A stretch of DNA of 31,964 nucleotides from an uncultured Desulfobacca sp. Lineage in GTDB: Bacteria; Desulfobacterota; Desulfobaccia; Desulfobaccales; Desulfobaccaceae. Below are positions 23,842 through 30,973 of the stretch, piece after piece (position 1 is the first letter of the stretch; each line of letters starts with the position of its first letter). The notes below the pieces were generated by a model. That model was not told where the DNA came from. It did not search any database and worked only from the letters and a program-made list of their open reading frames with translations. The stretch spans positions 1-31,964 of the forward strand of contig CALGOE010000199.1 of NCBI GenBank assembly GCA_937958145.1. The letters run 5' to 3'. The position numbers and the translations under genes are program-made.

Positions 23842-24509
23842 GGTTCTTGCTCCTGGCAGGAGTTGTCGCTCTCTCTGGCTGCGGCCAGGTCAGGCAGGTT
23901 GAGGAAACGCCCCACCTGGGCCAGTATCCGGTGGTGGACTTCGGCCTCGGAACCGCGGCCGTCCACCCGGATGAGGTTGGGTGCCTGCAGCCGATCAAAA
24001 ATGGCGGCCACCTTGGCCAAATAATCCTGCTGTTCAAAGGCATCGACCGGAGAACCCCGCTCCTGCAGGCGCTTTATCCTCTCCGGGGCGGGCAGGACCA
24101 GGAGAATTACGAGATCGGGGTGTGGCGCGAAGTCGGCGTGGAGGGCCTCGATCTCCCCGGGATCAAGCCCCAACGCCCCCTGATAGGCCATGGAAGAGTA
24201 ATAATAGCGGTCGGTGATGACAATCTTCCCGGCGGCCAGGGCCGGGCGCATGACCTGCTCCACATGCTCCCGGCGGTCCGCCAAGAAAAGGGCCAATTCC
24301 TGGCGGGGACTCAGGCCCTGACGCCCCTCCTGCCGGAGCCGGCGGAGGCGCTCCCCATAAATGCCGGCGGTGGGCTCCCGGGTGAGGACCACCGGCAACC
24401 CCAGGCGGCGGAGATGCGCGGCCAGAAGGCGGGCCTGCGTCGTCTTGCCGACCCCGTCGAGGCCTTCAAAGGCTATCAGGCGCCCCGGGGCCCGTGCAGA
24501 TCGAAACAA
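23838..24509 (-). CDS. tmk: Thymidylate kinase
   Basis: The 223-aa P-loop kinase makes dTDP from dTMP. Walker A is FEGLDGVGKTTQ (14-25), LTREPTAGIYGERLR (42-56) is the DR[EP]-type motif, and DRYYYSSMAYQG (100-111) is the Tmk signature. The start is a TTG at 24509; AAGGA lies 7 nt upstream and there is no better codon. It is divergent from the prenyl synthase gene by about 200 nt. The common neighbour holB is not present; a 3-hydroxyisobutyryl-CoA hydrolase-like gene follows instead. Confidence 0.94.
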   Translation of the reverse strand: MFRSARAPGRLIAFEGLDGVGKTTQARLLAAHLRRLGLPVVLTREPTAGIYGERLRRLRQEGRQGLSPRQELALFLADRREHVEQVMRPALAAGKIVITDRYYYSSMAYQGALGLDPGEIEALHADFAPHPDLVILLVLPAPERIKRLQERGSPVDAFEQQDYLAKVAAIFDRLQAPNLIRVDGRGSEAEVHHRILAQVGRFLNLPDLAAARESDNSCQEQEP

Positions 24510-24660
24510 CGTTCCTTCCTTCTATGCAGGTTATGGGAAAAGCCCCGGGCGTGGCGAAACCAGGACCCCGGCCGCCGGTTGACTGCCCGACCATCCCCGG
24601 CTGCCACCCTGTGCCGGCGCCCTTTACCCGTTCCGGCTGATTTTCCCGGCCACTATGAAA

Positions 24661-24689
24661 TTGACAATTTCGGCCTGAAAAGATACATT
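24661..24689 (+). promoter_or_regulatory. Promoter of the polyprenyl synthase gene
   Basis: A perfect -35 box TTGACA (24661-24666), 17-nt spacer and TACATT (24684-24689) predict a start near 24696, only about 15 nt ahead of the GTG start codon. This gives a very short leader. Confidence 0.65.
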
Positions 24690-24710
24690 TAATATGTTGA
24701 GGTAAGGTTT

Positions 24711-25688
24711 GTGAAATTGCGACAAAAAATGATCTTAAAGCGTCTGGAGCCTGATCTGGCCCGCATCAATCAGGCCCTCAGCGGCAATCTGGCCACCCAC
24801 GTCAAGCTTATTTCCCAGGTGTGGGAACATATCCGCCTCTCCGGGGGCAAGCGGATCCGCCCCCTCCTTTTTCTCCTGTCGGCCCGCATGTGTGGCTGCC
24901 GGGAGGACCATCTGCCGGAAATTGCCACTATTTTCGAATATCTGCACGCCGCCACCCTCTTGCATGACGACGTCGTCGATGCCGCCACGGTCCGGCGGGG
25001 CCACTCGTCGGCCAACACCATCTGGGGGAATCAGGCGGTGATCCTGGTCGGCGATTTTCTCCTCTCCAAGGCCTTGAGTATCGCCGTTGCCACCAAAAAC
25101 ATCCGGGTGATGGAAGTCTTGGCCCAGACCACCACGTTCATGGCGGAGGGGGAGGTCCTGCAGTTGGTGAACACAGGCCGGTTGGATATGACCGAAGCCG
25201 AATACTTCGACGTTATCACCAGAAAAACCGCCAAATTAATGGCTGCCGCCTGCCAGATTGGGGCCCTCCTGGGCAACGTCGAACCGGCCCTGGAACAGGC
25301 CATGGCTGCCTTTGGCCTCAATTTGGGCATCACCTTCCAACTGGTGGACGATATTTTGGATTTCACCGGCGACCCCACGGAAATGGGCAAACCGGTCTGC
25401 AATGATCTGAAAGAGGGCAAGATCACCCTGCCGTTTATTCACGCCCTGGCCCAGGCGACGCCGGCGGAGCAGGACCGCCTGCGGGGCTTGATCCAGGAAA
25501 GCGACGTCGCCACCCTTGCCCGGGAGGTTTTGCCGTTGCTGGAGAAATATGGCGCCATCGCCTACGCCCGTCAGAAGGCGCAACAATTTACCCGGGCGGC
25601 CCAGGAAAACCTGGCAGCGTTTGCAGATTCGCCGGAAAAGACCCTGTTCTTGGAGATTACCGACTACTTATATCACCGCACGGCCTGA
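24711..25688 (+). CDS. Trans-polyprenyl diphosphate synthase (long-chain, octaprenyl/heptaprenyl type)
   Basis: The 325-aa product has both aspartate-rich motifs of E-isoprenyl synthases: LLHDDVVD (D86, D87, D90) and VDDILDFTGD (D213, D214, D217), plus GGKRIRP (45-51) and ITRKTAKLMAAAC. It condenses isopentenyl diphosphate with an allylic primer to make the side chain of menaquinone or another quinone. Small residues five and four positions before the first motif (A81, T82) are typical of long-chain enzymes, which favours an IspB/HepT-like role, but chain length cannot be read reliably. The start is GTG at 24711 with GAGG about 9 nt upstream. It converges with the next gene (7-nt gap). Confidence 0.9.
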   Translation: MKLRQKMILKRLEPDLARINQALSGNLATHVKLISQVWEHIRLSGGKRIRPLLFLLSARMCGCREDHLPEIATIFEYLHAATLLHDDVVDAATVRRGHSSANTIWGNQAVILVGDFLLSKALSIAVATKNIRVMEVLAQTTTFMAEGEVLQLVNTGRLDMTEAEYFDVITRKTAKLMAAACQIGALLGNVEPALEQAMAAFGLNLGITFQLVDDILDFTGDPTEMGKPVCNDLKEGKITLPFIHALAQATPAEQDRLRGLIQESDVATLAREVLPLLEKYGAIAYARQKAQQFTRAAQENLAAFADSPEKTLFLEITDYLYHRTA

Positions 25689-25695
25689 GGTGGCA

Positions 25696-26001
25696 TTATT
25701 CCGACTCGCCCGCCACTTTCTTTTCCAAGGCCGTCAGCCGTTCCTCCAGGGCCTTGAGTTCCGACCGCCGCACCAAGGCCATGTCCTCAACGATTTTGCC
25801 CACATACTCTTTGACCCGGTCCCAGAAGGCGCTCTGTTCTTTTTTGGCCTTGGCCCACAACTCTTCCACCGCCTGAGAGCCCTCCTGCTGGCTCAACTCA
25901 CCCCTTTTGATCATCTCCTGGACCAGACTTTCCACCTTTTCCTTGGTGTAATCGAAGAGTCCAAGCCCGAAATGCATGGTTTTTTTCAGAAAATCATCCA
26001 T
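25696..26001 (-). CDS. Phasin-like coiled-coil protein
   Basis: The 101-aa protein is almost entirely helical by composition, with FGLGLFDYTKEKVESLVQEM at the N-terminus and a leucine-heptad coiled coil at the C-terminus (SELKALEERLTALEKKV). This pattern matches the small phasin/PhaI superfamily proteins that coat polyhydroxyalkanoate granules, but similar proteins occur in organisms without granules. No PHA synthase is in the window. AGAGAGG lies 6 nt before the ATG. It sits alone between the convergent prenyl synthase and a repeat-rich gap. Confidence 0.7.
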   Translation of the reverse strand: MDDFLKKTMHFGLGLFDYTKEKVESLVQEMIKRGELSQQEGSQAVEELWAKAKKEQSAFWDRVKEYVGKIVEDMALVRRSELKALEERLTALEKKVAGESE

Positions 26002-26037
26002 AGAGAACCTCTCTGCCGGCTGCTAGTAATGGGTGCA

Positions 26038-26082
26038 TGAGAAACTGTGGCAAAACTCCGGGACTGAATATTTGTTATCCTG
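26038..26082. repeat. Dispersed intergenic repeat, copy B
   Basis: This stretch aligns with 7774-7820 (blocks TGAGA, CTG, GCAAAAC, GGGA, GAAT, ATCC). It begins the 412-nt gene-free gap 26002-26413, which I read as an accumulation of repeats rather than coding sequence. Confidence 0.4.
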
Positions 26083-26213
26083 ACCCCCCGCAGGCAGCGA
26101 AGGATAAATCAAAACTATGAGGTTTAGAAGGCAAGGAGCTAACCTAGTGTCCATCCGGAAACGGCAGCTTCACCATATTGAGAGAGAACTGAAAGGCACA
26201 AGGGCTTTTGTAG

Positions 26214-26315
26214 GGGGGGCTCAGAGCCGCCCCGACAGGGCTCTTGGTTTATAGCAAAAGATGGTGGCACAGGCTTTCCAGCCTGTGCGGCATTGAACAG
26301 GCTAAAAGCCTGTTC
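26214..26315. repeat. Cluster of three palindromic intergenic elements
   Basis: Three hairpins lie close together. The first (26214-26233) pairs GGGG/CCCC and GGCT/AGCC around CAG with one bulge. The second (26267-26288) is GCACAGGCT-TTCC-AGCCTGTGC. The third (26295-26315) is GAACAGGCT-AAA-AGCCTGTTC. The last two share the seven-base core ACAGGCT/AGCCTGT, so they look like variants of one element. The first resembles the 5766-5792 stem. No gene is visible in the surrounding 26002-26413 gap. Confidence 0.7.
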
Positions 26316-26413
26316 TACCGAGTTTTATTCAACCACAAGGGGGTTTTCGGAAAGGAAGCAAGCACGTCGCCCCTACCTCGGACTGTCAGGTCTGGCCGGT
26401 TGCCTCCCGCCTG

Positions 26414-27169
26414 TTAAACCAGGAGCCGCAGACCATCTTCCGCCACTATGATCTCCCCGGGAAACTCTTGGCGGCAGGCCGCCACCAGGTCCACGTCGTC
26501 GCAGGGAGGATAAAAGTGGGTCAACAGCACGCGGGGGACGCCGGCTAGGGCCGCCAGGCGGCCGGCTTCCGCCGGCGTGAGGTGACCGCTCACCTTCCAG
26601 GGGTTGGCCGCCTCGAGAATCAGCAGGTCCGCCCCCCGTGACAGCTCGATCAGGCTGTCGCTCCAATCAGTATCCCCGGAATAAACCAGGGCCCGGCCCC
26701 CCTGTTCCACCCGGAAGGCCAGGCTGCTGGCCAGGTGCTGCACCGGCGCGGTCTTGATGGTCACATCATTCCTTTCGAACCGGTCGGCCCGGTCTGTAGC
26801 CATCTCCCGGACCACCAGCAGCCCTGCCGGCGGCTCCACCCATTCTCCCCAAACGCCCCGCAGCCGGTCATGGAACTCCCGGAATCCCTGCGCGGCCACC
26901 AGCTGTACGGGTTCTTGGCGGGTGTATCCCAAGCGATAACGGCTGGCAAAAAGGAAGGCCACCAGATCAGCCACATGATCCGGATGATGGTGACTCAGGC
27001 CCACGACGTCAATCTGATTGAAATCCAGGCCATAATGGAGCATGGCCCGCAGGGTGCCGGGCCCCATATCCAGGAGAAGGAACGTCTCCCCGGCCTGGAT
27101 ACCCAGCGCCGGCGAACCCCGCCGCAGTGAAGGCACCGCCGTGCCGGAGCCGATAACAATAACTTCCAT
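26414..27169 (-). CDS. MBL-fold metallohydrolase (RNase Z/ElaC-like superfamily)
   Basis: The 251-aa protein has the beta-lactamase-fold metal motif H60-H61-H62-P63-D64-H65 (HxHxDH) in GLSHHHPDHVADL, preceded by LLLDMGPGTLRAML. APVQHLASSLAF, YSGDTDW and LLTHFYPP supply later metal ligands. Topology and length resemble the ribonuclease Z branch, but it lacks enough tRNase Z signature sequence to assign tRNA processing. It starts 17 nt after the ferritin-like gene on the same strand, so the two probably form one unit. The product is likely a cytosolic phosphodiesterase or hydrolase of unknown substrate. Confidence 0.82.
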   Translation of the reverse strand: MEVIVIGSGTAVPSLRRGSPALGIQAGETFLLLDMGPGTLRAMLHYGLDFNQIDVVGLSHHHPDHVADLVAFLFASRYRLGYTRQEPVQLVAAQGFREFHDRLRGVWGEWVEPPAGLLVVREMATDRADRFERNDVTIKTAPVQHLASSLAFRVEQGGRALVYSGDTDWSDSLIELSRGADLLILEAANPWKVSGHLTPAEAGRLAALAGVPRVLLTHFYPPCDDVDLVAACRQEFPGEIIVAEDGLRLLV

Positions 27170-27186
27170 GCGATTCCGAGCGGGCC

Positions 27187-27711
27187 TTAGGCGCCGTCGA
27201 CGTGGCCCATCTCTTTGACAAAATACCAGTCGGCCGGGTCAACCAGGTAATTGCGGTAGTCGGCCAGAAAATTGTAATGGCCCCGTTCTTCGTTGACCAA
27301 ACTGAGCAGGAAACGGCGCTCCTTGGGATCTTTGGCCTGCCGGGCTAATTTCTGGTAAAATTCAATGCTCTTGGACTCCATCTGCATACCGATCTCCAGG
27401 GCCTTGAGGTCGTCGGCGTCTCCGGCTGCCATATTGCCCTTGGCCAAGGCCGCAGAGAAGATTTTGGGGTCTTCCGCCGGAGGACTGAATTCACACATGG
27501 ATTCCTGCCACTGGGGATCTCTCTCCAGGGCGTCATAGATTTCCTGGATCCGTTTGATGTGATATACCTCACCATTGGCCAGATAGGTAAAAATCTCTCT
27601 GGTCCCCTCGTCCTTGGCCTTGCGGGCCGCGTCTTCATAAAACTTCCTACCGTCCTGCTCCATTTGGATGGCAGTACGCAAATCGTTCAGAATCAGGCAT
27701 TCGGTCGCCAT
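27187..27711 (-). CDS. Ferritin-like diiron protein, rubrerythrin-type without rubredoxin domain
   Basis: The 174-aa four-helix protein has the rubrerythrin pattern of two repeats: IQMEQDGRKFYEDAA then NGEVYHIKRI (ExxH), and MQMESKSIEFYQKLA then EERGHYNFLA (ExxH). No C-terminal Cys4 rubredoxin domain is present. Related proteins act in peroxide or oxygen defence and in iron handling in anaerobes. The ATG at 27711 has GGGGAG 7 nt upstream; an upstream GTG in frame would place that sequence inside the gene. It is divergent from the NUDIX gene across a dyad-containing promoter region. Confidence 0.86.
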   Translation of the reverse strand: MATECLILNDLRTAIQMEQDGRKFYEDAARKAKDEGTREIFTYLANGEVYHIKRIQEIYDALERDPQWQESMCEFSPPAEDPKIFSAALAKGNMAAGDADDLKALEIGMQMESKSIEFYQKLARQAKDPKERRFLLSLVNEERGHYNFLADYRNYLVDPADWYFVKEMGHVDGA

Positions 27712-27759
27712 AGTTTTGCTCCCCACAGTCTAGAATTGCTTGTCGGCCGTGCTCTCCTC

Positions 27760-27788
27760 TTGCCGAAAGCCGATATTGTCAATATAGT
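27760..27788 (+). promoter_or_regulatory. Promoter with overlapping dyad for the NUDIX gene
   Basis: TTGCCG (27760-27765), a 17-nt spacer and TATAGT (27783-27788) form a good promoter with a start near 27796. A perfect 13-nt dyad, ATATTG-T-CAATAT (27773-27785), overlaps the spacer and -10. This is the usual place for a repressor site and it sits between the divergent ferritin-like and NUDIX genes. Confidence 0.55.
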
Positions 27789-27835
27789 TAGTGTATGCTG
27801 ATCATGCAATTCCTGCCAGTCTTTTTGGTGTGAAA

Positions 27836-28414
27836 ATGACCCCCCAACGCCTCCATCAACTCTTTACCGAGGTGGTGCCGAACCCGAACCATAGCGGCTT
27901 CGGCACCCCTGCAGCGGTCCTCATCCCCCTGTTTTTTCAGGAGGGGGAATTGATGCTGCTGTTCACCCAACGCACCCAATGGGTCAAACAGCATCGGGGC
28001 CAGATCTCCTTTCCGGGCGGGGTCCACGACCCGGAGGACGAAAGTTTTCTCTCCACCGCCCTGCGGGAGGCCCAGGAAGAGATCGGTCTGGCCCCCACCG
28101 CGGTGGATATCCTGGGGTTTCTGAACACCACCCTCACCACCACCGGCTTTCGGGTGCATAGTTTTGTCGGCCTCATTCCTTATCCGTACCATTTCCGTCT
28201 GAATGCCCGGGAAGTAGCCTGCCTGCTCTGTTTCCCCCTGCGTCAGTTATTGGAACCGGCCCGCTGGCGCACCGGCCCCCATGTCTGGGAGGGACAAGTC
28301 CACCAGGTTTATTATTGTGACCTGGAAAACGCCACGATCTGGGGCGCCACGGCGCGGATCCTGGTGGACCTGCTGGCCATCCTGGCTCCCGATTTTCAAC
28401 CCCCCGCGCTTTAA
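27836..28414 (+). CDS. NUDIX hydrolase, CoA pyrophosphatase type
   Basis: The 192-aa product carries LLFTQRTQWVKQHRGQISFP (41-60), the extra motif upstream of the Nudix box that marks coenzyme A diphosphatases. GGVHDPEDE and TALREAQEEIGL form the Nudix box (61-85) with the metal-binding REAQEE. The family splits CoA or acyl-CoA to 4'-phosphopantetheine compounds and 3',5'-ADP. The ATG at 27836 is chosen because the predicted transcript starts near 27796, beyond an in-frame GTG at 27791. Its Shine-Dalgarno is weak. Confidence 0.85.
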   Translation: MTPQRLHQLFTEVVPNPNHSGFGTPAAVLIPLFFQEGELMLLFTQRTQWVKQHRGQISFPGGVHDPEDESFLSTALREAQEEIGLAPTAVDILGFLNTTLTTTGFRVHSFVGLIPYPYHFRLNAREVACLLCFPLRQLLEPARWRTGPHVWEGQVHQVYYCDLENATIWGATARILVDLLAILAPDFQPPAL

Positions 28415-28571
28415 CCCGCCACGTCAGCAGGCCGGTTGCTCCTGCCTCGGGATCGTTTCCTCTTCCTCTTACCCTAAACACGCTGATTTTTGCCATTAAA
28501 TCAAACGTTGCCGAACCATTGGCCGGTGGCAAGGAAAAGGGGCAGTCCAGGAAAATCTTTTCACCCTGTCC

Positions 28572-28633
28572 TTGACAAGGCCGCGGGGGAGGATTAGTGT
28601 AATAATCAATAATAGGATTTATTATTAATTGAT
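28572..28633 (+). promoter_or_regulatory. perR promoter with AT-rich inverted-repeat operator
   Basis: TTGACA (28572-28577) with a 17-nt spacer leads to TAGTGT (28595-28600). Just downstream lie nested inverted repeats: AATAATA (28608-28614) with TATTATT (28620-28626), and ATCAAT (28605-28610) with ATTGAT (28628-28633). AT-rich dyads of this kind match what Fur/PerR proteins bind, so self-repression of the next gene is the likely function. Confidence 0.6.
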
Positions 28634-28637
28634 AAAA

Positions 28638-29045
28638 ATGAAACGTCATAGTCAGCAGCGGGATATCATTTTAGAGGAAGTGCGCCGGAGCAAAACCCAC
28701 CCCTCGGCTCAGGAAGTGTTTGAGCGGGTGCGGCCGCGGCTCCCTAAAATCAGTCTGGGCACGGTGTACCGCAACCTGGAGCAGTTGGCCGCCCACGGTC
28801 TGATCCGCAAATTGGAGCTGCCCGGCCAGCAACGGCGCTTTGACGGCGACCTTTCCGATCATTATCATATCCGCTGCCTGGCTTGCGGTCAGGTGGATGA
28901 CATTCCTGGACCGCTTCGGGTGCAGGTCCGCCAGCTGCCGGCAACCCTCAACAATTACACTATTCTGGGACACCGCCTGGAATTAATCGGCATCTGTCCC
29001 CGCTGCCGGGAAGCGGCAGAAGCAAATCCTGCCCACGAGCAATAA
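28638..29045 (+). CDS. perR: Fur family transcriptional regulator, PerR-like
   Basis: The 135-aa protein has a winged helix (TVYRNLEQLAAHGLIRKLE) and a C-terminal metal domain. The regulatory metal ligands of B. subtilis PerR are matched: H21 (HPSAQEVF), D69 (RRFDG), H75 and H77 (SDHYH) and D88. The aspartate at the last position favours PerR over Fur, which typically has Glu. C80/C83 and C120/C123 form the structural zinc site. PerR senses peroxide by iron-catalysed histidine oxidation. Two rubrerythrins downstream agree with this role; in Desulfovibrio vulgaris perR is likewise encoded with rubrerythrin genes. ATG at 28638 lacks a clear Shine-Dalgarno; a TTG three codons earlier is possible. 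Confidence 0.85.
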   Translation: MKRHSQQRDIILEEVRRSKTHPSAQEVFERVRPRLPKISLGTVYRNLEQLAAHGLIRKLELPGQQRRFDGDLSDHYHIRCLACGQVDDIPGPLRVQVRQLPATLNNYTILGHRLELIGICPRCREAAEANPAHEQ

Positions 29046-29048
29046 GAT

Positions 29049-29888
29049 ATGGCTGTCTCAGCATTACAGTTGTTCAAGCTTCTCCCCCGGACCAACTGCC
29101 GGGAATGCGGTTTTTCCACCTGCCTGGCTTTTGCCACCCGGGTGGTGGTGGAGGGAGCCGATCTCACCTCGTGTCCCTACCTGCCCGCGGAAGTACAGGC
29201 CCTGGCCGGGACCATCCAGGGCCAACAGGAGCAGGGCGTGGGGCGCAAACGGGATAATCTGGCCATCGCCCTGAAATTTCTCCAGGAAAAAGTGGCGCCG
29301 GTGGATCTGGCCTCGGCTGCCCCCGGCCTGGGAGCCGTGTACGGGGAAGAGGACGGCCGGCCTTTCCTCTCTTTCCAATACTTCTACCGGCCGGTGCAGG
29401 TATTTAAGGATGAGGTGCGCTACGGCCAGGGCTTTGAGCCCAATCCGTGGGATCCGATCCTTCTCTATAACTATGTGACCTCCGGCGGCCGGCGCCCGCC
29501 CTGCGGCCGATGGATCAAATTCCCGGAGCTGCCCAATTCCGTTTCCAAGACCAAAACGTTGCTGCGCCTGCAGAAACAACTGGCTGAGGCAATAACCGGC
29601 CAAGCCGCGGCTTTTGTCCAGGGCGCCTCAGCATTGGGCGGCGAGCCGGTCAACATCACCCCGGAGGCCACGTTCCAGTTCATCTTTCAACCGTTGCCCC
29701 GCATCCCGCTGCTCCTGGTCTTTTATGAAGCCGAACCCGAGGAGAATTTTGCGGCGGAAGCCCATTTCCTCTTCGACGCCCAGGTGCTGGACTACTTGGA
29801 TCTGGAATCTTTATTGTTCCTGGTGGAAAGGCTCATGGAGCTGCTCCTGGCGCGCCTTGATGAGCGGGGACTGTCCGGAGAGCAATGA
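29049..29888 (+). CDS. Fe-S motif plus DUF3786 protein
   Basis: The 279-aa product starts 3 nt after perR. Its N-terminus has the four-cysteine pattern C17xxC20xxxxC25 then C42 (TNCRECGFSTCLAFA, SCPYL), the 4Fe-4S motif also found in corrinoid iron-sulfur proteins and related electron carriers. The remaining about 180 residues match the DUF3786 type: LSFQYFYRPVQVFKDEV, NPWDPILLYNYV and IPLLLVFYEAEPEENFAAEA. DUF3786 has no established function to my knowledge; it is common in anaerobes. Placement between a peroxide regulator and rubrerythrins suggests a redox or metal role, which is inference. Confidence 0.8.
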   Translation: MAVSALQLFKLLPRTNCRECGFSTCLAFATRVVVEGADLTSCPYLPAEVQALAGTIQGQQEQGVGRKRDNLAIALKFLQEKVAPVDLASAAPGLGAVYGEEDGRPFLSFQYFYRPVQVFKDEVRYGQGFEPNPWDPILLYNYVTSGGRRPPCGRWIKFPELPNSVSKTKTLLRLQKQLAEAITGQAAAFVQGASALGGEPVNITPEATFQFIFQPLPRIPLLLVFYEAEPEENFAAEAHFLFDAQVLDYLDLESLLFLVERLMELLLARLDERGLSGEQ

Positions 29889-30106
29889 AACAGACTCGCA
29901 AGGATAACCAGATGAAATGCCCGGTTTGTGGTTCCACGAAGTTTTTCCTCAAAGATCCTGTGGATGACTATGAGACCTATGAATTTGCCATCGAGAACGG
30001 CCAACCGGTTTTTCCGGCGGAGCCGCAGGATCTCCAGCCGGATACCGAGAGCTTCTGTCAGCGCTGTTCCTGGCATGGCCCATGGGGGGAGTTATGCCGC
30101 AGATAA
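29885..30106 (+). CDS. Small zinc-ribbon protein
   Basis: The 73-aa product has two CxxC knuckles, CPVCGSTKF and CQRCSWHG, giving a Cys4 zinc ribbon. The intervening sequence contains DPVDDYETYEF and a proline-rich patch. Its ATG overlaps the previous stop (ATGA) with GGAG 5 nt upstream, which fixes the start and shows coupling. Function is unknown; nucleic acid or protein binding is typical for such ribbons. It is tied to the PerR/rubrerythrin group by position only. Confidence 0.7.
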   Translation: MKQTRKDNQMKCPVCGSTKFFLKDPVDDYETYEFAIENGQPVFPAEPQDLQPDTESFCQRCSWHGPWGELCRR

Positions 30107-30309
30107 CCGTTTTTCGGCCGTATCCCTTTCAGGTCGGCCAGAAGATCACCATTGAGGGCGGGCCCCGGCGGGGGGACTGGGAGGTCATCGGCGTCAGCGA
30201 CACCCATGTCCGATTGAAGTGTCCGGTTTCCCTGCGGGAATTTGAGTGGCCGCTCTTCTGTTATGTCGTCGGGGAAAAGGATCTTGATCCCTGGCCGCAG
30301 CGTCATTAA
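30094..30309 (+). CDS. Small conserved-looking protein of unknown function
   Basis: The 71-aa product starts inside the end of the zinc-ribbon gene. It has alternating hydrophobic residues with GQKITIEGGPRRGDWEVIGV and VRLKCPVS, consistent with a small beta-barrel (SH3/OB-like) fold; no family can be named. Two cysteines (KCPV, FCYV) are not a CxxC pair. An ATG at 30082 is also possible, but GGGGGGA precedes 30094 closely. Coding is supported by tight packing and by its fit between two real genes, not by homology. Confidence 0.55.
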   Translation: MPQITVFRPYPFQVGQKITIEGGPRRGDWEVIGVSDTHVRLKCPVSLREFEWPLFCYVVGEKDLDPWPQRH

Positions 30310-30345
30310 GCTTTGTCCATCCATACTTTTCTCAGGAGGTAAACC

Positions 30346-30840
30346 ATGTCGAAAACCATTGAGCATCTCAAGGAAGCCTTTGCCGGGGAATCCCAGGCCA
30401 ACCGGAAGTACCTGGCCTTTGCCAAAAAGGCCGACCAGGAAGGCTATCCCATGGCCGCCCGTTTATTCCGGGCCGCCGCCGCCGCCGAGACCGTCCATGC
30501 CCATGCCCATCTGAAGGTCATGGGCGGCATCAAGTCCACCAAAGAGAATCTCATGGAAGCCATCGCCGGCGAGACCCATGAATTCAAGAGCATGTACCCC
30601 CAGATGATCGCTGATGCCAAAGCCGAAGGCAATACCCAGGCCGAACGGTCTTTTACCTACGCCAACGAAGTGGAGAAGATTCACGCCCAACTGTACCAGA
30701 AGATGTTGGATAATTTGGCTGATCAAACCATGGTGGACGTTTACATCTGTCCGGTCTGCGGCCTCACCGTAGAAGGCGAGCCCCCGGAGAAATGTCCAAT
30801 CTGTAATACGCTGAAGAAATTTTTTGAGCGTATTGATTAA
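30346..30840 (+). CDS. Rubrerythrin (first copy)
   Basis: The 164-aa product has an N-terminal diiron four-helix domain with E15 (FAGESQANRKY), E48xxH51, E76/E79 and E108 with H113, and a C-terminal rubredoxin-like Cys4 site (C135, C138, C150, C153). Rubrerythrins reduce hydrogen peroxide with electrons from rubredoxin or NADH-linked partners and are key to oxidative defence in anaerobes. AGGAGG lies 8 nt ahead of the ATG, the strongest ribosome site in this group. It follows the unknown 71-aa gene by 36 nt. Confidence 0.94.
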   Translation: MSKTIEHLKEAFAGESQANRKYLAFAKKADQEGYPMAARLFRAAAAAETVHAHAHLKVMGGIKSTKENLMEAIAGETHEFKSMYPQMIADAKAEGNTQAERSFTYANEVEKIHAQLYQKMLDNLADQTMVDVYICPVCGLTVEGEPPEKCPICNTLKKFFERID

Positions 30841-30973
30841 GCCAAAAAAAGGCTTACTATTAGAAAGGCAAGCCTGGACAAAAGGGAAGATCGAGGTTCA
30901 GGCTTCGGCTCAGGTTGGTCGGCCAGGGATGGCCGACGACCGGGCTCTGCAACCATCAGGCAGGAAAGGACGC

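Noticed and set aside
26002..26413. Insertion sequence remnant in the repeat-rich gap
   Set aside because: Only short palindromes and one diverged repeat are visible; no transposase fragment or target-site duplication could be found.
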